From an uncultured Bacteroidales bacterium (GTDB lineage Bacteria > Bacteroidota > Bacteroidia > Bacteroidales > FEN-979): a DNA stretch of 64,000 nt. Below the pieces are notes generated by a model. It was not told the origin of the DNA and did no database searches. It worked only from the letters and a program-made list of their open reading frames with translations. A program made the position numbers and the translations under genes. The stretch is from contig CAIMWF010000040.1 of NCBI GenBank assembly GCA_903845055.1, positions 54,508-118,507 on the forward strand, in the 5' to 3' direction. Position 1 is the first letter of the stretch; every line of letters begins with the position of its first letter. This document shows positions 1 through 8,508 of this stretch, piece by piece.

Positions 1-60
1 ACAGGCAATGGGAAACAGGCAATAGGAAACAGGCAATAGGAAACAGGCAATAGGCAATAA
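1..60. repeat. short tandem repeat array, units GGCAATA / GGAAACA (14-bp double unit)
   Basis: aggcaataggaaacaggcaataggaaacaggcaataggcaata read directly; array may extend left of the window. Confidence 0.9.
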
Positions 61-104
61 AAAACACCAGCATTCAGGGTATTCAACTTTCCTCATCAAA
101 CTCC

Positions 105-213
105 CACATCCCCAATTTTCACATCCCCCAAATTTTCACATCCCCAAATCCCCAAATCCCCAAATCCTCAAATCTTCACATCCCCAAATCCTCAAATCCC
201 CACATCCTCAAAT
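105..213. repeat. degenerate tandem array of CCCCAAAT / CCTCAAAT / TTCACATC octamers
   Basis: cacatccccaaatccccaaatccccaaatcctcaaatc... ends at 213, directly against the stop codon (214-216) of the next gene. Confidence 0.85.
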
Positions 214-1269
214 TTACTTCAGCCTCACATTCCCGAATTCGCTGTGAACGGTGACCTTCTGCGACGGATTGTCGCCACCGCCGATGTTCCCGCGGTAGAT
301 ATTTTCGGTTGAGGAGGTCGACCGAAACGAGAACCGGGCCTTTTCGGATGGAAATTCGAGGTTGCAGAATTTCAGTTCCGCATCCAGGGTATACCTGGCC
401 TGGTCGCTGAGTCCGACGGTGACATTTCCGTATTTGTTACGGATGTTGACCGAGGTAAAATCGGCCGGCATTTCGCGCACTTCGCAGCTGCCATACTGGA
501 TGTCCAGGTTCAGGCTCTGGTCGATCCTCCGGATGCGGATGTCGGAAAACTTCGACCGTGAATCGACCGCCGAAGAACGCTCCATGTCCAGTTTCCCTCC
601 TTCAAAGGCGACGTTGAGGGCGACGATCTTTTCGGCGTCAAGGTCCGAAAACTTTGAATCAAGCCTGAGGCTCCCCGCATAATCGAGATGCATCTCCGAA
701 TATTTCAGCGAAACCACGGCGCCCTTCATCCAGTTGACACGGGCTTTGCCGAACTTAATGTCGAGGGTGTTGTCGGAATTTGCCAGCTTTTTAGCCTCCA
801 GGTTCCCGTAGCCAAGGGTGATCTTCGTTTTCCCCTGCGTTTCGTTTACGAAAATATCGCCGAACTTGTTGGTCAGATCAAGGCTGGCGCCTACCGGCAT
901 GCTGATGACATAATCGATTGAAAATTTTCCCTTCCCCTGCCCCCTCGAATCCTGGAGGTTTGTGGTGGCTTTAACAGCGGTTGGTGAATCGGTGAAATCG
1001 ACCGTGATCTGCCTGAGTATCCGGTCGGCCTCCTCCTGGTCAGACGCCGTGACCGTGATTGTCACTTCAATGGAAATGCTGTTTTTTTCCCAGTTGGTGC
1101 ATTGCACCCTGCCAAAACGGTTGCTCACGGTAAGCAGCGGATCGGCAGTGACGGCAAACTCCTTTTTTATCTTCTTCGTGAATTCATCGTTTGCCTTAAC
1201 ACCCCTGATCCCGAGCAGGAAGATGAACATCAGGGTAAAGAATACTATTTTCAGCGTGGTTTTCATCAT
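214..1269 (-). CDS. DUF4097-like (putative adhesin) family protein
   Basis: 351 aa, N-terminal hydrophobic segment, repeated beta-strand pattern (KFGDIFVNE, GYGNLEAKKL, KYGNVTVGL); follows sigma/anti-sigma genes. Confidence 0.7.
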   Translation of the reverse strand: MMKTTLKIVFFTLMFIFLLGIRGVKANDEFTKKIKKEFAVTADPLLTVSNRFGRVQCTNWEKNSISIEVTITVTASDQEEADRILRQITVDFTDSPTAVKATTNLQDSRGQGKGKFSIDYVISMPVGASLDLTNKFGDIFVNETQGKTKITLGYGNLEAKKLANSDNTLDIKFGKARVNWMKGAVVSLKYSEMHLDYAGSLRLDSKFSDLDAEKIVALNVAFEGGKLDMERSSAVDSRSKFSDIRIRRIDQSLNLDIQYGSCEVREMPADFTSVNIRNKYGNVTVGLSDQARYTLDAELKFCNLEFPSEKARFSFRSTSSTENIYRGNIGGGDNPSQKVTVHSEFGNVRLK

Positions 1270-1285
1270 TTCAGGTATTAACAGG

Positions 1286-1822
1286 TTAATTCTTTTGTGA
1301 CAATTGTCCGACCATCGCTTTCACAACGCTCTCCTTCATCTGCTGGTTCTGGACGATTGCATCGAGGATCCGTTCGTTGCCGGGATCGGCAGCCAGCATG
1401 GATCGGAGTTCGTCCGTGGAAGCGTCAAGATTCTTTATTTCAGCCAGTACCGATGCGCTGATGATCCCCGACCCGGGATGGGCGGTTGCCAGTTCTTTCA
1501 GGGTTCCAAGTTGTTTATTTGTTTGATTGTCATAATATTGTATGGCTTCCTTTATTTCGGCCGGAAGCTCTGCCGTTGCCTGGCCGGCCACAACCAGCCG
1601 GCGAATGGCCTGGCCTGCAAAGTCGAATACGAAAACGGTTACGGTGATCAGCAGCAGGATGAGGGCCGCAATCCTGAGCATCGTAAAACGGCTGATGCCC
1701 GCAGTCGCGCGCGCCGTCCCTGCGGCAAGGCGCTGTTCAAAACGGTCAAAATGGCCGGGATCGGGGTCTGCTGAATCGAATTCATCCCGGTGGTCCAACA
1801 TGTATTTTTCAAGGTCTTTCAT
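1286..1822 (-). CDS. putative membrane anti-sigma factor / hypothetical protein
   Basis: 178 aa, one TM segment (MLRIAALILLLITVTVFVF), directly downstream of an ECF sigma gene. Confidence 0.6.
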   Translation of the reverse strand: MKDLEKYMLDHRDEFDSADPDPGHFDRFEQRLAAGTARATAGISRFTMLRIAALILLLITVTVFVFDFAGQAIRRLVVAGQATAELPAEIKEAIQYYDNQTNKQLGTLKELATAHPGSGIISASVLAEIKNLDASTDELRSMLAADPGNERILDAIVQNQQMKESVVKAMVGQLSQKN

Positions 1823-1824
1823 GC

Positions 1825-2394
1825 TCAGTTCGTGCTAAATGCGTGCCTGTTGTTTCCCTTCAGCATCCCGGCCAGTTTCTGGCGGGCACGGGAATACCGC
1901 GTCCGTGACAGCTGGTTCGAAATGTTCAGAATCTGCGATATCTCCTCATGGTCGTATCCCTCGAGTAAAAAGAGGGAAAGGATCACCCGGCAGTCGCCGG
2001 GAAGCTGCGAAATCGCCCGCTTCACCTCCGCCACCTGGTATAGGGTTTCATCTTCATGGTCATCTTCCTGCTCCTCCGGAAGGTCAATCCCATTCTCCTC
2101 GATGGAAAGGGTCTCTTTGGTCTTCCGCAGGGAATCGAGCGAACGGTTGATCACGATCCTCTTCAGCCATGACCCGAAACTTCCTTCGCCGGTGTAACTG
2201 TCCAGCCGCTGAAACGCATCAAGGAAAGATTCCTGCATGATATCCTCGGCTTCCGCCGAATTGTTCACGATCCTCAGGCTGGTGTTGTACATGGCTTTGT
2301 AATATCTTTTATAAATCTCGTACTGGGCATTCCGGTGGCCGGCCCTGCAGGCATCGATCAGTTCCTGGTGAATATGGATGTACCGGTTTTCCAA
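1825..2394 (-). CDS. RNA polymerase ECF-type sigma-70 factor
   Basis: sigma region 2 (AEDIMQESFLDAFQRLDSYTGEGSFGSWLKRIVINRSLDSLR) and region 4 (LPGDCRVILSLFLLEGYDHEEISQIL). Confidence 0.93.
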   Translation of the reverse strand: MENRYIHIHQELIDACRAGHRNAQYEIYKRYYKAMYNTSLRIVNNSAEAEDIMQESFLDAFQRLDSYTGEGSFGSWLKRIVINRSLDSLRKTKETLSIEENGIDLPEEQEDDHEDETLYQVAEVKRAISQLPGDCRVILSLFLLEGYDHEEISQILNISNQLSRTRYSRARQKLAGMLKGNNRHAFSTN

Positions 2395-2469
2395 ATCCGC
2401 AAATTTTAGCCAATTGACTCGGCAGTTTTTGAAATGTTACAGGGAAAACTTAAAATTATTACAAATTTC

Positions 2470-2542
2470 CGGCAATTTACGATATACGATCTACGATTTA
2501 CGATTTTTAAAGTGACGAGTGACGAATGACGTGTGACGAATG
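2470..2542. repeat. composite heptamer array (ACGATTT)n-(GTGACGA)n
   Basis: tttacgatatacgatctacgatttacgatttttaaagtgacgagtgacgaatgacgtgtgacgaatgac. Confidence 0.9.
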
Positions 2543-2588
2543 ACCGGTGAACTGTCATGTTTCGCTTTGGAGAGTGCCGGCAATTCGC

Positions 2589-2596
2589 TATTTTTG
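2589..2596 (+). promoter_or_regulatory. Bacteroidota-type -7 box TATTTTTG with TTTG 19 nt upstream
   Basis: TTTG-N19-TATTTTTG six nt before ATG 2603; matches the TTTG/TAnnTTTG consensus. Confidence 0.65.
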
Positions 2597-2602
2597 CCGT
2601 TG

Positions 2603-3490
2603 ATGAAAAGGATCCGGCTACCGGTATATTTTTATGCGCTCACCGCCATGCTCTTCTGGGGCATGTCGTTTATATGGAGTTCGGTTTTACTGAAATATTA
2701 CGAACCGGTGACCATCATTTTCATCCGGCTGATCATTTCCTCTGTCCTGCTGTTCGCATTCATACGCGTTGCTGGCGCCCGTGAAAGGATCGACCGGGGC
2801 GACTACCTGCTGATCTTTCTTTCGGCACTGTTCAATCCTTTCCTCTATTTCCTGGGTGAAAATTACGGGCTGAAATTCTCGACGCCCACCATTGCCGCTG
2901 TCATCATTGCCACCATCCCCGTATTTTCTCCGCTGGTGGCATACCTCAGTTTCAGGGAAAAGCTGACCCCGATCAACTTCGTCGGGATCGCCGTTTCATT
3001 TGCGGGGGTCGTCATGATCCTGGTCAACCGGTCGTTCGAACTGGCAGCAGATCCCCGCGGGGTCCTTTTCCTGTTCGCGGCGGTTTTTGCAGCCCTGCTC
3101 TATTCCGTCACCCTGCGCAAACTTACCGGGAAGTATTCGGCCGTTCTTATCGTTGCCGTTCAGAACCTCATCGGTGTTTTTCTTTTCCTGCCGCTGTTCC
3201 TGGTCTTCGAATACAAATCCACCATGGCTGTCCCCCTCAACGGGGAGATCATCTCGTCGATGCTCCTGCTCGCCGTTTTCGCCTCCTCCCTTTCGTTCGT
3301 CTTTTTCGCCCATTCAGTCAAATTACTGGGAATCAGCAAGACCAATATTTTTTCCAACCTCATCCCGGTCTTCACCGCGCTGTTTTCCTATTTCCTTCTT
3401 TCAGAGTCTTTTTCACTGCATAAGATTATCGGGGTTTTGATCGTCATCGGCGGTGTTTACCTCTCGGAAAGAACGAAAAAGCGGGCTTAG
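2603..3490 (+). CDS. EamA/DMT-family transporter
   Basis: ten-TM hydrophobic protein, MKRIRLPVYFYALTAMLFWGMSFIWSS; the track start at 2540 lies in the repeat array, so Met at 2603 is preferred. Confidence 0.85.
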   Translation: MKRIRLPVYFYALTAMLFWGMSFIWSSVLLKYYEPVTIIFIRLIISSVLLFAFIRVAGARERIDRGDYLLIFLSALFNPFLYFLGENYGLKFSTPTIAAVIIATIPVFSPLVAYLSFREKLTPINFVGIAVSFAGVVMILVNRSFELAADPRGVLFLFAAVFAALLYSVTLRKLTGKYSAVLIVAVQNLIGVFLFLPLFLVFEYKSTMAVPLNGEIISSMLLLAVFASSLSFVFFAHSVKLLGISKTNIFSNLIPVFTALFSYFLLSESFSLHKIIGVLIVIGGVYLSERTKKRA

Positions 3491-3506
3491 GCCGGGCTAA
3501 TTTTCG

Positions 3507-3514
3507 TACCTTTG
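3507..3514 (+). promoter_or_regulatory. -7 box TACCTTTG upstream of hydG
   Basis: matches TAnnTTTG, 24 nt before ATG 3539. Confidence 0.5.
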
Positions 3515-3538
3515 CGACGATATTAAAGTCAACATTTC

Positions 3539-4975
3539 ATGATTTTCAGACCCGAGAAATTAAAGATAAAAGATCAGCGAATGAAACCCTTCATCGATGC
3601 TGACGAAATATGGGGATATATCAATGCCACCCCCGCCACCAAAGAAAAGGTGCGGGAGGTGATTGCCAAATCGCTTGACAAAAACCGGTTGACCCTGGAG
3701 GAGACTGCTGTTCTCATCAATGCATCGGATCCTGAACTGATAGAAGAGATCAAACAGGGAGCGCGAACCCTCAAGGAACGGGTTTACGGCCAGCGCATCG
3801 TGCTGTTTGCCCCGCTTTATGTGGGCAATCTTTGCACGAACAACTGCGTCTATTGCGGCTTTAAGGCTTCCAACAAACAACTCAAACGGGTCACTCTCAA
3901 CGAGGAGGACCTTATTGCCCAGGTGAAGGCGCTGGAGGATACCGGCCAGAAACGGCTGATCCTGGTTTACGGGGAACACCCGAAATATGATGCGAAATTC
4001 ATCGCCGATTCGGTGAGAACCGTTTATTCGGTCAGGAGCGGACCCGGCGAGATCAGGCGGGTCAACATCAATGCCGCCCCCATGGATATCGATGGCTTCC
4101 GCATGGTCAAGGATGCGAAGATCGGCACCTACCAGATCTTCCAGGAGACTTACCACGAAGAGACCTATGCAAAGGTTCACATGGGCGGCATGAAACGGAA
4201 TTACGAATGGCGTCTCACCGCCCTCGACCGCGCCCAGGAGGCCGGCATCGACGACGTGGGAATCGGAGCGCTGTTCGGACTCTACGACTGGCGGTTCGAA
4301 GTTCTGTCGCTGGTTCGTCACACCAACCACTTTGAAGCGGTTTACAATGTCGGTCCCCACACCATCTCCTTCCCGAGGATACAGTATGCCTCGCAGCTGA
4401 ACATCGACGGCACCCACCTGGTGACCGACGAACAGTTCACCCGCCTGGTGGCCATCCTGCGGCTTGCCGTGCCCTATACCGGGCTGATCCTGACGGCGCG
4501 CGAGCCGGCGGCGATTCGCGATGAGATCATGCAGTTCGGCGTTTCACAGATCGACGGCGGCACGAACATTGAAATGGGCGGTTATGCTAAGAAAAAAGAA
4601 AAGGAAAACGAGGAACAGGACATTGATCTCGAGCAATTCCAGATCAACGACAACCGCACCCTGAACGAGATCATGGACGAGCTGATTGCGAACAAGTACA
4701 TCCCGTCCTTCTGCACGGCCTGTTACCGGCTGGGCCGCACCGGGGAACATTTCATGGAGTTTTCGGTCCCCGGCTTCATCAAGCGGTTTTGCCAGCCGAA
4801 TGCCATCATGACCCTCGTGGAATACCTCGAGGATTATGCCCCGCCCGAAACAAAGGCAAGGGGATACGAACTGGTCAGCGAAAAGCTCGATGAAATCGAG
4901 GATCCGGCCTTCAAAGCAAACCTGCTCGACAAAATCGGGCAGCTCAAGGCGGGTAAACGTGATTTATATTTCTGA
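3539..4975 (+). CDS. hydG: [FeFe] hydrogenase H-cluster radical SAM maturase HydG
   Basis: CTNNCVYC (CX3CX2C radical SAM) plus C-terminal CTAC-X22-C (CX2CX22C auxiliary cluster), which separates HydG from ThiH; start may be the internal Met at 3581. Confidence 0.93.
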   Translation: MIFRPEKLKIKDQRMKPFIDADEIWGYINATPATKEKVREVIAKSLDKNRLTLEETAVLINASDPELIEEIKQGARTLKERVYGQRIVLFAPLYVGNLCTNNCVYCGFKASNKQLKRVTLNEEDLIAQVKALEDTGQKRLILVYGEHPKYDAKFIADSVRTVYSVRSGPGEIRRVNINAAPMDIDGFRMVKDAKIGTYQIFQETYHEETYAKVHMGGMKRNYEWRLTALDRAQEAGIDDVGIGALFGLYDWRFEVLSLVRHTNHFEAVYNVGPHTISFPRIQYASQLNIDGTHLVTDEQFTRLVAILRLAVPYTGLILTAREPAAIRDEIMQFGVSQIDGGTNIEMGGYAKKKEKENEEQDIDLEQFQINDNRTLNEIMDELIANKYIPSFCTACYRLGRTGEHFMEFSVPGFIKRFCQPNAIMTLVEYLEDYAPPETKARGYELVSEKLDEIEDPAFKANLLDKIGQLKAGKRDLYF

Positions 4976-4987
4976 AAACAACACCAT

Positions 4988-5245
4988 ATGAAAGAGGTCA
5001 GAATCATCGGTTTACTGATCACCGATCGCATCAAGGAAGCCGGACTTACGCAGAAAGCCCTCACGAAATACGCCCATGTGATCAAATCGCGGCTCGGGTT
5101 TCACGAGGTAACCGAGGATGTATGCAGCCGCGTCGGCGTCATCATCCTGCAACTTGCCGGCAACCCGGAGGATTGCGGCAAACTTGAATCGGAACTTGCC
5201 CAGATCCGCGGGCTCGAGGTTCAGCGGATGATTTTCGGACTTTAG
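4988..5245 (+). CDS. TM1266-family iron-only hydrogenase system putative regulator (copy 1)
   Basis: 85 aa ACT-like, KSRLGFHEVTEDVCSRVGVIILQLAG; 12 nt after hydG. Confidence 0.82.
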   Translation: MKEVRIIGLLITDRIKEAGLTQKALTKYAHVIKSRLGFHEVTEDVCSRVGVIILQLAGNPEDCGKLESELAQIRGLEVQRMIFGL

Positions 5246-5305
5246 GATATTTCCGGATTAAAAAACCCTCCCGGTCTTGCCGCCGGGATTTAAAGCTTTG
5301 ATAAT

Positions 5306-5566
5306 ATGACAAAAGAAATCTGGATTCTCGGTATCCATGTTACCGACAGGGTGAACAAAGTCGATGAACTTCAGCCGATCCTGACCAAGTTTGGCTGCAC
5401 CATCAAAACCCGTCTCGGACTGCACGAAGTGACAGATGACTTTTGTTCACGAACCGGGCTGATCCTGCTCGAACTCACCGGCAGCCGTGAAGAATTCCTG
5501 AAGCTGGAAAACGAACTGCTTAAAATCGACGGCCTTGAAGTAAAAAAGATGGTCTTTGCCGAGTAG
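5306..5566 (+). CDS. TM1266-family iron-only hydrogenase system putative regulator (copy 2)
   Basis: 86 aa, KTRLGLHEVTDDFCSRTGLILLELTG; paralogous to the preceding gene. Confidence 0.82.
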   Translation: MTKEIWILGIHVTDRVNKVDELQPILTKFGCTIKTRLGLHEVTDDFCSRTGLILLELTGSREEFLKLENELLKIDGLEVKKMVFAE

Positions 5567-5618
5567 TCATTCGTCACTCGTCACTTCAAAATCGTAAATC
5601 GTAAATCGTAAATCGTAA
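5567..5618. repeat. composite heptamer array (TCATTCG/TCACTCG)n-(AAATCGT)n filling a convergent intergenic gap
   Basis: all 52 nt between stop 5566(+) and stop 5619(-) are tcattcgtcactcgtcacttcaaaatcgtaaatcgtaaatcgtaaatcgtaa. Confidence 0.95.
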
Positions 5619-6563
5619 TTATACAAGCGTGACCCTCGTCCCCCCATTGTCAATCCCCAGCATGGTGGTCTTGGTGATGATGGTATCCTTTCCTGAATGT
5701 TCCACAAAATGAATGGCGGCCCGCACCTTTGGGCCCATGCTGCCTTCGGGGAATTGTCCCTCTTCGAGGTAGCGCTTGGCTTCGGCGATGGTCATGCGGT
5801 CGAGCGACTGTTCCTGCGGCGTGTTGAAATTGATGCACACCTTGGGAACATCGGTGAGGATGAAGAACTTGTCGGCGTTGATCTGTGATGCAAGCAAAGC
5901 CGAGGCCAGGTCCTTGTCGATGACGGCATCGATCCCCTGCAATTTGTTGGGGGCCACGTAAAATACCGGGATGCCGCCGCCGCCCACGGCAATGGCGATC
6001 TGCCCGCCGCGTGCAATTTTTTCAATGGTCTTTTTGTTGATGATCACCAGTGGCGTGGGCGATGCAACCACCTTGCGCCAGCCGCGCCCGCGCGGGTCTT
6101 CCTTGAAAAATGCGCCGGTTTCCTTCGCCATGGCATCGGCCTCCGCCTTTGAATAATAGGGTCCGACGGGCTTGGTCGGTTTTGTAAACGCGGGATCATC
6201 CTTGTTCACCAGCACCTGCGTGGTGATGGTGATGATGTCGCGCTCCATGTCGTGGATCTCCAGGACATTTTTAAGCTGCTGTTCAATAATGTAACCGATG
6301 AAGCCCTGGGAATATGCGACGCAGATGTCGAGCGGCATCTCCGGGATCCCGAACATCTTGAAACCAGCCGAATTGGCAAGCATGATGTTCCCGACCTGCG
6401 GACCGTTGCCATGGGTGATCACGATGTTGTATTCGCGTTTGAGCAGCTTCACCAGGCTCTCGGCCGTGGCGTTTGCATTTTCCTCCTGTTCGTCAATGGT
6501 TCCTTTCTGATCGCCGCGCAAAAGGGCGTTGCCTCCAAGGGCTACTACAGCAAGCTTTTTCAT
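5619..6563 (-). CDS. arcC: carbamate kinase
   Basis: MKKLAVVALGGNALLRGDQKGT, THGNGPQVGN, IAVGGGGIPVFY, FILTDVPKVCINF. Confidence 0.94.
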   Translation of the reverse strand: MKKLAVVALGGNALLRGDQKGTIDEQEENANATAESLVKLLKREYNIVITHGNGPQVGNIMLANSAGFKMFGIPEMPLDICVAYSQGFIGYIIEQQLKNVLEIHDMERDIITITTQVLVNKDDPAFTKPTKPVGPYYSKAEADAMAKETGAFFKEDPRGRGWRKVVASPTPLVIINKKTIEKIARGGQIAIAVGGGGIPVFYVAPNKLQGIDAVIDKDLASALLASQINADKFFILTDVPKVCINFNTPQEQSLDRMTIAEAKRYLEEGQFPEGSMGPKVRAAIHFVEHSGKDTIITKTTMLGIDNGGTRVTLV

Positions 6564-6584
6564 AGGTCGTAATTAATAAGGTGG

Positions 6585-6592
6585 CAAAAATA
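6585..6592 (-). promoter_or_regulatory. -7 box TATTTTTG for arcC
   Basis: reverse complement of caaaaata, about 22 nt upstream of the arcC start. Confidence 0.5.
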
Positions 6593-6629
6593 GAAAAAAA
6601 TTCCGATCTTTAAGTACCTTCGCCCCCGG

Positions 6630-7532
6630 ATGAAAGCCCAGAAAAAAGCCTATTTCTATGCCTTCGCAGCCATCGGCTGCTGGTCGACCATCGGCTCGGC
6701 CTTCAAACTCACGCTGCGGGTCATGAGCCCGCTGGAACTCCTGTTTTACTCATCGTTCACAGCCTGTGTCGTTTTGTTGTCAATCCTGGTGGTGCAGGGC
6801 AAACTGCCTTTGCTGAAACAGGTCACGGCCCGTCAACTGGCGCATTCAGCCCTGCTGGGGCTGCTCAATCCGTTTCTTTACTACATCGTCCTGCTCAGGG
6901 GATACGACATCCTTCCCGCCCAGGAGGCCGGCACGCTGAATTATATCTGGCCGCTCATCCTGGTGTTGCTCTCCATCCCCATGCTGAAGCAGAAGATCAG
7001 CCTTATGAGCATTTTCGCCATCCTCACCAGTTTTGCCGGCATCCTGATCATCGCCAGCCACCGGGAGGCCGCGGTGCGTCCCGGCGGACCTGCACAAACG
7101 GGCGCCCTGCTGCATGCCACCGGTGTGGCCCTTGCCGTGGGAAGCGCCTTTTTCTGGGCGCTCTACTGGATTCTCAACATCCGCGACCGCAGGGAAGCGG
7201 TGAGCAAACTTTTCCTGAACTTTTTCTTTGGATTCTTCTATACCGCTGTTGTCATGGCCCTTGCCGGGCATTACCGCCTTCCCCCCTGGCAGGGCATCGG
7301 GGGTGCCGTTTATATCGGCCTGTTCGAGATGGGCATCACTTTCGTGCTCTGGCTCAACGCGCTGAAACACTCTGTAACCACTGCAAAGGTCTCCAACCTC
7401 ATCTACCTCTCCCCCTTCATCTCCCTGGTCATCATTCACTTCACCGTGGGCGAGACGATCTATCTCTCCACCATCGCAGGACTGGTTTTCCTGGTGACCG
7501 GGATCATATGGCAACAATACCTGAAGCATTAA
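6630..7532 (+). CDS. EamA/DMT-family transporter
   Basis: 300 aa, about ten TM segments, MKAQKKAYFYAFAAIGCWSTIGSAFKL. Confidence 0.85.
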   Translation: MKAQKKAYFYAFAAIGCWSTIGSAFKLTLRVMSPLELLFYSSFTACVVLLSILVVQGKLPLLKQVTARQLAHSALLGLLNPFLYYIVLLRGYDILPAQEAGTLNYIWPLILVLLSIPMLKQKISLMSIFAILTSFAGILIIASHREAAVRPGGPAQTGALLHATGVALAVGSAFFWALYWILNIRDRREAVSKLFLNFFFGFFYTAVVMALAGHYRLPPWQGIGGAVYIGLFEMGITFVLWLNALKHSVTTAKVSNLIYLSPFISLVIIHFTVGETIYLSTIAGLVFLVTGIIWQQYLKH

Positions 7533-7769
7533 CAACGACCATCATGCCTTCCACCGGTCCAGGCTGCCCCCGGACCAGCTTTCCTGAACCTTCCATAATT
7601 ACACATACGGTTACCCTGTATTTTTCCTTTGAATTGAAAAATGAAAGATGATTTTACATAAATTTGACTGATTCGGAGGTGATTTTCTTGTCTTTCTATT
7701 ATGTTCTCTTGTATTTCTCATGTGCCCTTATATTTCTCTTATAAAGTCTTGTAATAGCGGATAAAAAGA

Positions 7770-8471
7770 ATGAATACCGCACTTCGTACTACATGTTTGC
7801 ATCAGGGTCATACGGTGATGATGTTGGCTGTGCTGTCATGCCTGGCCTGGGGATGCACGAAACACCGGGAAACCAACAGCCCGTTCATCGCATCTTTCAC
7901 GGCTACCATTAACAAGGCTGCATTTTCGTGTGTACAATCGGCCGGGTACCGCCTGACCGGGGGAGTAAGTTTCATGGATCATCTCAACGGCACTGATTCA
8001 GCCGGGTTATCCCTGGAATCCTCTCTTCTGAAAACCAGGTTCGTACCCGACACCTCCAGGCAAAATACCGTGGCTGTCTTTGTTATCAGTCACATCCCCG
8101 ACGACAGTCTCAGCCCCGGGGCAGTGGTTCCTGTCCCGGAACACACCTTCCGGAGAATTCTCTCTGTTGGGAAATACGGGTATACTTACATGCCCTCCGT
8201 CAAAGGTGGAATAATCGTGGCCTGGTATGACGCAAACGGAAAAAAATGGGCTACCGGGATTGACGACCAGGCGGATACCATCCCCGGCAGGCTGCCCGAT
8301 TACACCCGGAATTATTTTACGGTAACATTCAGCCAGTCTGTGACCGTGGTTCCCGGAACTTACATTTACCGGCAGGAGGTTCACATGACCTTTAACTGCT
8401 GGGTTTATGATGGAGGGGGCGACAGCCTGCACATTGAAAATGCGAAATTCAATACCATCTTTTCCTATTGA
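7770..8471 (+). CDS. hypothetical secreted protein / putative lipoprotein
   Basis: 233 aa, signal-like N-terminus with possible lipobox (SCLAWGC). Confidence 0.55.
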   Translation: MNTALRTTCLHQGHTVMMLAVLSCLAWGCTKHRETNSPFIASFTATINKAAFSCVQSAGYRLTGGVSFMDHLNGTDSAGLSLESSLLKTRFVPDTSRQNTVAVFVISHIPDDSLSPGAVVPVPEHTFRRILSVGKYGYTYMPSVKGGIIVAWYDANGKKWATGIDDQADTIPGRLPDYTRNYFTVTFSQSVTVVPGTYIYRQEVHMTFNCWVYDGGGDSLHIENAKFNTIFSY

Positions 8472-8508
8472 CGGGTGACCGGGAAGCATTCAGCACAGGT
8501 TTCTGTGT

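Noticed and set aside
3560-4417. 285-aa minus-strand ORF inside hydG
   Set aside because: hydG on the plus strand has all cysteine motifs; the antisense ORF is a by-product of codon usage.
5246-5300. TCCCGG...CCGGGA hairpin between the two TM1266 genes as a terminator
   Set aside because: Only a 6-bp stem and no clear U-tract; too weak to annotate.
5567-5618. Heptamer arrays as a mini-CRISPR
   Set aside because: Units are 7 nt, contiguous and without spacers; no cas genes in the window.
7685-7752. Degenerate CTTGTNTTTCTN direct repeats upstream of the 7770 gene
   Set aside because: Low-complexity T-rich sequence; period is irregular and may be chance.
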